Assembly: GCF_007000325.2 (NCBI RefSeq)
Contig: NZ_CP117267.1
Coordinates: forward strand, 3,436,501-3,500,500
DNA length: 64,000 bases
Direction of reading: 5' to 3'
DNA from: Rhizobium rhododendri
GTDB taxonomy: Bacteria > Pseudomonadota > Alphaproteobacteria > Rhizobiales > Rhizobiaceae
Part shown: positions 61,421-64,000 of the stretch, one piece after another
Numbering within the stretch: position 1 is the stretch's first letter
Layout of the letters: each line of letters begins with the position of its first letter
Program-made: the position numbers and the translations under genes
Notes under the pieces: generated by a model
What the model was told of the DNA's origin: nothing
The model's input: the letters and a program-made list of their open reading frames with translations, nothing else
Databases searched by the model: none

Positions 61421-62728
61421 CTAGATGTCCAGCGTCGTATCGCGCTCCCACTGCGTGAAGTGCGAGGCATAGCTATTCCATTCCTGGTGCTTGAGCTTGA
61501 CAAAGGCGGCGGAGAATTCGAGGCCCATCGCCTGCTTCAGTCCCTCGTCCTTGTCGTATTCGCGCAAGGCATCGAGAAGGTTCAGCGGCAGGCGCGGCGC
61601 GTCCTTCACGAGATGGCCTTCGGCATACATGTCGATGTCGTAATGCCTGCCGGGATCGGCATTGGTGTTGAGCCCGTCGAGGCCGGCAGCGATGATTACC
61701 GCCTGCAGCAGGTACGGATTGACCGCGCCATCGGGCAGCCGCAGCTCGAAGCGACCCGGCCCGGGTACGCGCACCATGTGGGTGCGGTTGTTGCCGGTCC
61801 ATGTCACCGTGTTCGGCGACCAGGTGGCGCCGGAGGTCGTGCGCGGCGCATTGATGCGCTTGTAGGAATTCACGGTCGGATTGGTGATCGCCGCCAGCGC
61901 CGAGGCATGCTTCATGATACCGCCGAGAAACTGGCGGCCCTCGGACGATAGCCCGAAATCCATGCTCTTGTCGGCAAAGACGTTGGTCTTGCCGTCGGTA
62001 TCCCAGACCGAGATGTGGCAATGGCAGCCGTTGCCGGTCAGGCCCTTGAAGGGCTTGGGCATGAACGTAGCGCGCAGCCCGTGCTTTTCTGCAACGGATT
62101 TGACCATGAACTTGAAGAAGGAATGCTTGTCGGCGGTGATGAGCGCGTCGTCGAACTCCCAGTTCATCTCGAACTGGCCGTTGGCATCCTCGTGGTCGTT
62201 CTGGTACGGGCCCCAGCCGAGTTCCAGCATGTAGTCGCAGATCTCGGTGATGACGTCATAGCGGCGCATGACCGCCTGCTGGTCGTAGCAGGGCTTGTCG
62301 GCCGTATCGTATTTGTCGGAGATCTGTTCGCCGTCCGCCGTGATCAGGAAGAACTCGGCCTCCACACCCGTCTTGACGCGCTTTCCAAGCGCCTTGGCCT
62401 CGGCAATCAGCTTCTTCAGCACGTTGCGCGGCGCCTGCTCGACCAGCTTGCCCTCCATCACACAATCGGCTGCAACCCAAGCAACATCCTTCTTCCACGG
62501 CAGCTGGATGGCCGACGAGGCATCGGGCACTGCAAACAGATCCGGATGCGCCGGCGTCATGTCGAGCCAGGTGGCAAAGCCAGCGAAACCGGCACCATCG
62601 GCCTGCATGCCTGCAATCGCCTGGCTTGGTACGAGCTTTGCCCGCTGGCCGCCGAACAGGTCAGTGTAGCTGATCATAAAGTATTTGACGCCGCGTTCCT
62701 TCGCCCACGTCTCGAGATTGATCGTCAT
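61421..62728 (-). CDS. gmaS: gamma-glutamylmethylamide synthetase (GlnT/glutamine synthetase III-like)
   Basis: A 435-residue protein of the glutamine-synthetase superfamily, in the GmaS/GlnT subgroup. It has NGCHCHISVWD, PGPGRFELRLPDGAVNPYL and MTPAHPDLFAVPD. GmaS ligates glutamate and methylamine, using ATP, to gamma-glutamylmethylamide. The neighbouring glutamate-synthase-like subunit (mgsC) and purU make that role likelier than ordinary glutamine synthesis, though rhizobial GlnT has also been described as a glutamine synthetase. It follows the OsmC gene by 44 bases. It is the committing step for monomethylamine made by Dmm. Confidence 0.85.
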   Translation of the reverse strand: MTINLETWAKERGVKYFMISYTDLFGGQRAKLVPSQAIAGMQADGAGFAGFATWLDMTPAHPDLFAVPDASSAIQLPWKKDVAWVAADCVMEGKLVEQAPRNVLKKLIAEAKALGKRVKTGVEAEFFLITADGEQISDKYDTADKPCYDQQAVMRRYDVITEICDYMLELGWGPYQNDHEDANGQFEMNWEFDDALITADKHSFFKFMVKSVAEKHGLRATFMPKPFKGLTGNGCHCHISVWDTDGKTNVFADKSMDFGLSSEGRQFLGGIMKHASALAAITNPTVNSYKRINAPRTTSGATWSPNTVTWTGNNRTHMVRVPGPGRFELRLPDGAVNPYLLQAVIIAAGLDGLNTNADPGRHYDIDMYAEGHLVKDAPRLPLNLLDALREYDKDEGLKQAMGLEFSAAFVKLKHQEWNSYASHFTQWERDTTLDI

Positions 62729-62772
62729 CGTTCAGTTCCCCATTTGGTTTTTGCTGCGGCCTTTCCGGCCTG

Positions 62773-63234
62773 TCAGTCTACGGGTTCGCAGGCCACTTCC
62801 GTGCGCACCGAATTCGCGATAAAGCATTCGTCATGGGCCAGGTGATGCAGTTCGGCAGCCGCCTTCGCGTCCGGACCATTGCCCTCCCAGACAATGCGCG
62901 GACGCAGCACGACTTTGGCGACCCACATGCGACCGCTCTCGTTCTTTGCCATCACGCCTTCGGCGACATCTTCGTAGCGGTTGACCACGAAGCCGCGCTT
63001 GGCCACGAGGTAGAGAAACGTCAGCATATGGCAGGACGAAAGGCTGGCAATAAAGGCTTCCTCCGGATCGACGCCGGATGGATCCGAGTAGCGCGGTACC
63101 ACGTGCGGCGAGGACGAGGCGCGAACGCTGACGCCGCCGTCGAACGACCAGAAATGTCCGCGACCATAGCGATTGTCGGTGAACGGCTCTGCCGCGCCCC
63201 GCTCCCACAAGATGGTCGCAGTATAGACGGCCAT
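62773..63234 (-). CDS. OsmC-family peroxiredoxin-like protein
   Basis: A 153-residue OsmC/Ohr-type protein. The two reactive cysteines are in SLSSCHMLTFLYLV and HDECFIANS. It reduces organic hydroperoxides or related oxidants. Only one base separates its start from the mgsC stop, and gmaS follows after 44 bases, so it is embedded in the methylamine operon. It could protect the iron-sulfur and flavin enzymes of the pathway. The C-terminal end (EVACEPVD) is short and acidic. Confidence 0.88.
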   Translation of the reverse strand: MAVYTATILWERGAAEPFTDNRYGRGHFWSFDGGVSVRASSSPHVVPRYSDPSGVDPEEAFIASLSSCHMLTFLYLVAKRGFVVNRYEDVAEGVMAKNESGRMWVAKVVLRPRIVWEGNGPDAKAAAELHHLAHDECFIANSVRTEVACEPVD

Positions 63235-63235
63235 G

Positions 63236-64000
63236 TCAGAAGCCGCCCTTGCCGGGGATCCAGGAGGTGCCGGCCAGCGGCACCTGCGCCATGCCCGACG
63301 CCTCGATCGTCAACGCGCACAGATCTTCCGGCTCCAGATTGTGTACGTGGTTCTTTCCGCAGGCCCTGGCGATGGTTTGCGCTTCCAGCGTCATCACCTT
63401 CAGATAATTGGCAAGCCGGCGCCCGGCAGCAACCGGGTCGACGCGCTTCATCAGTTCCGGATCCTGGGTGGTGATGCCCGCCGGGTCCTTGCCTTCGTGC
63501 CAATCGTCATAGGCTTCGGCTGTCGTGCCGAGCGCCGCATATTCTGCTGCCCAGCGCGGGTCGTTTTCGCCAATGGCAACCAGCGCTGCCGTACCGATCG
63601 AGACGGCATCGGCGCCGAGCGCCAGAGCCTTTGCAACATCGGCACCATTGCGGATGCCGCCGGAGATGATCAGCTGCACCTTGCGATGCATGCCGAGATC
63701 CTGCAGCGCCTGTACTGCGGGACGGATGCAGGCGAGCGTCGGCATGCCCACATTCTCGATAAAGACTTCCTGCGTTGCCGCCGTGCCGCCCTGCATGCCG
63801 TCGAGGACCACGACATCGGCGCCGGCTTTTACCGCAAGTGCCGTGTCATAGTAGGGACGGGCGCCGCCGACCTTCACATAGATCGGCTTTTCCCAGTTGG
63901 TGATTTCGCGCAACTCCATGATCTTGATCTCAAGATCGTCGGGCCCGGTCCAATCGGGGTGGCGCGAGGCAGAGCGCTGGTCGATGCCCTTCGGAAGGGT
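63236..64000 (-). CDS. mgsC: N-methylglutamate synthase subunit C-like, glutamate-synthase domain (partial)
   Basis: The frame is open to the right edge, so only the last 254 residues are seen. GGARPYYDTALAVKAGADVVVLDG and SGGIRNGADVAKALALGADAV are the FMN/glutamate-synthase barrel. The C-terminus reads CGKNHVHNLEPEDLC. The subunit converts gamma-glutamylmethylamide and 2-oxoglutarate into N-methylglutamate with MgsA and MgsB, which lie beyond the window. Rhizobial GlxD is the same family. One base separates it from the OsmC gene. Confidence 0.85.
   Translation of the reverse strand, partial: TLPKGIDQRSASRHPDWTGPDDLEIKIMELREITNWEKPIYVKVGGARPYYDTALAVKAGADVVVLDGMQGGTAATQEVFIENVGMPTLACIRPAVQALQDLGMHRKVQLIISGGIRNGADVAKALALGADAVSIGTAALVAIGENDPRWAAEYAALGTTAEAYDDWHEGKDPAGITTQDPELMKRVDPVAAGRRLANYLKVMTLEAQTIARACGKNHVHNLEPEDLCALTIEASGMAQVPLAGTSWIPGKGGF

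Noticed and set aside
1..64000. CRISPR arrays, tRNA or rRNA genes, insertion sequences, phage genes
   Set aside because: I saw no regularly spaced repeats, no cloverleaf-like sequences I could support, and no transposase or integrase motif on either strand.

Overview
The window is a high-GC stretch of chromosome or large replicon from an alphaproteobacterium, most likely a Rhizobiales member of the Rhizobium/Agrobacterium/Ensifer type. This rests on a DUF982 protein, a HisKA_2-type histidine kinase, a GlnT/GmaS-type glutamine-synthetase relative beside a Glx/Mgs-type glutamate-synthase subunit, and compact operons with start/stop overlaps. I see no rRNA, tRNA, CRISPR array, insertion sequence or phage gene. 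Reading is about evenly split between strands.

Layout. 1-11.1 kb: a GntR-type regulator heads a minus-strand operon (creatininase-family hydrolase, ketopantoate-reductase-like protein, SDR, M20 dipeptidase cut by the left edge). It faces a plus-strand peptide-type ABC transporter operon ending in an M32 carboxypeptidase. 11.1-17.5 kb: glutathione peroxidase, two tandem DHA2 drug-efflux pumps, a small lipoprotein, an orphan sensor kinase and a small membrane protein. 17.5-22.7 kb: dmmDABC-tmm, for oxidation of trimethylamine and dimethylamine, with a divergent LysR regulator. 24-28.3 kb: aldehyde dehydrogenase, enolase-superfamily enzyme and GMC oxidoreductase. 28.3-38.1 kb: adenylate cyclase, amidase, SHOCT protein, flavin monooxygenase, acetyltransferase, fatty-acid desaturase with a divergent XRE regulator, an unusual ROK-like protein and a CDF metal exporter. 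38.4-46.2 kb: rpsU, a 46-residue basic protein, a KefF/KefC-like pair, metNIQ and a COG4529-type flavoprotein. 46.3-50.0 kb: a surface-glycan-like cluster. 50.1-55.3 kb: tdm (TMAO demethylase), a divergent APC permease, a cupin and a DUF982 protein. 55.4-64 kb: S58 peptidase, a small conserved protein, a kinase/swivel/aminotransferase fusion, purU, gmaS, an OsmC protein and mgsC, which runs off the right edge.

The main biological theme is aerobic methylated-amine catabolism. Tmm makes TMAO, Tdm makes dimethylamine and formaldehyde, DmmDABC makes methylamine, and GmaS with Mgs makes N-methylglutamate. PurU and the two THF-binding GcvT-type proteins handle the one-carbon units. The genes lie in three separate blocks over about 47 kb. 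A nearly identical 17-18 bp element lies upstream of both dmmD and tdm and suggests common control. Other points of interest are an apparently circularly permuted ROK fold, the fusion enzyme, and an APC permease that could be the missing methylamine or TMAO transporter.
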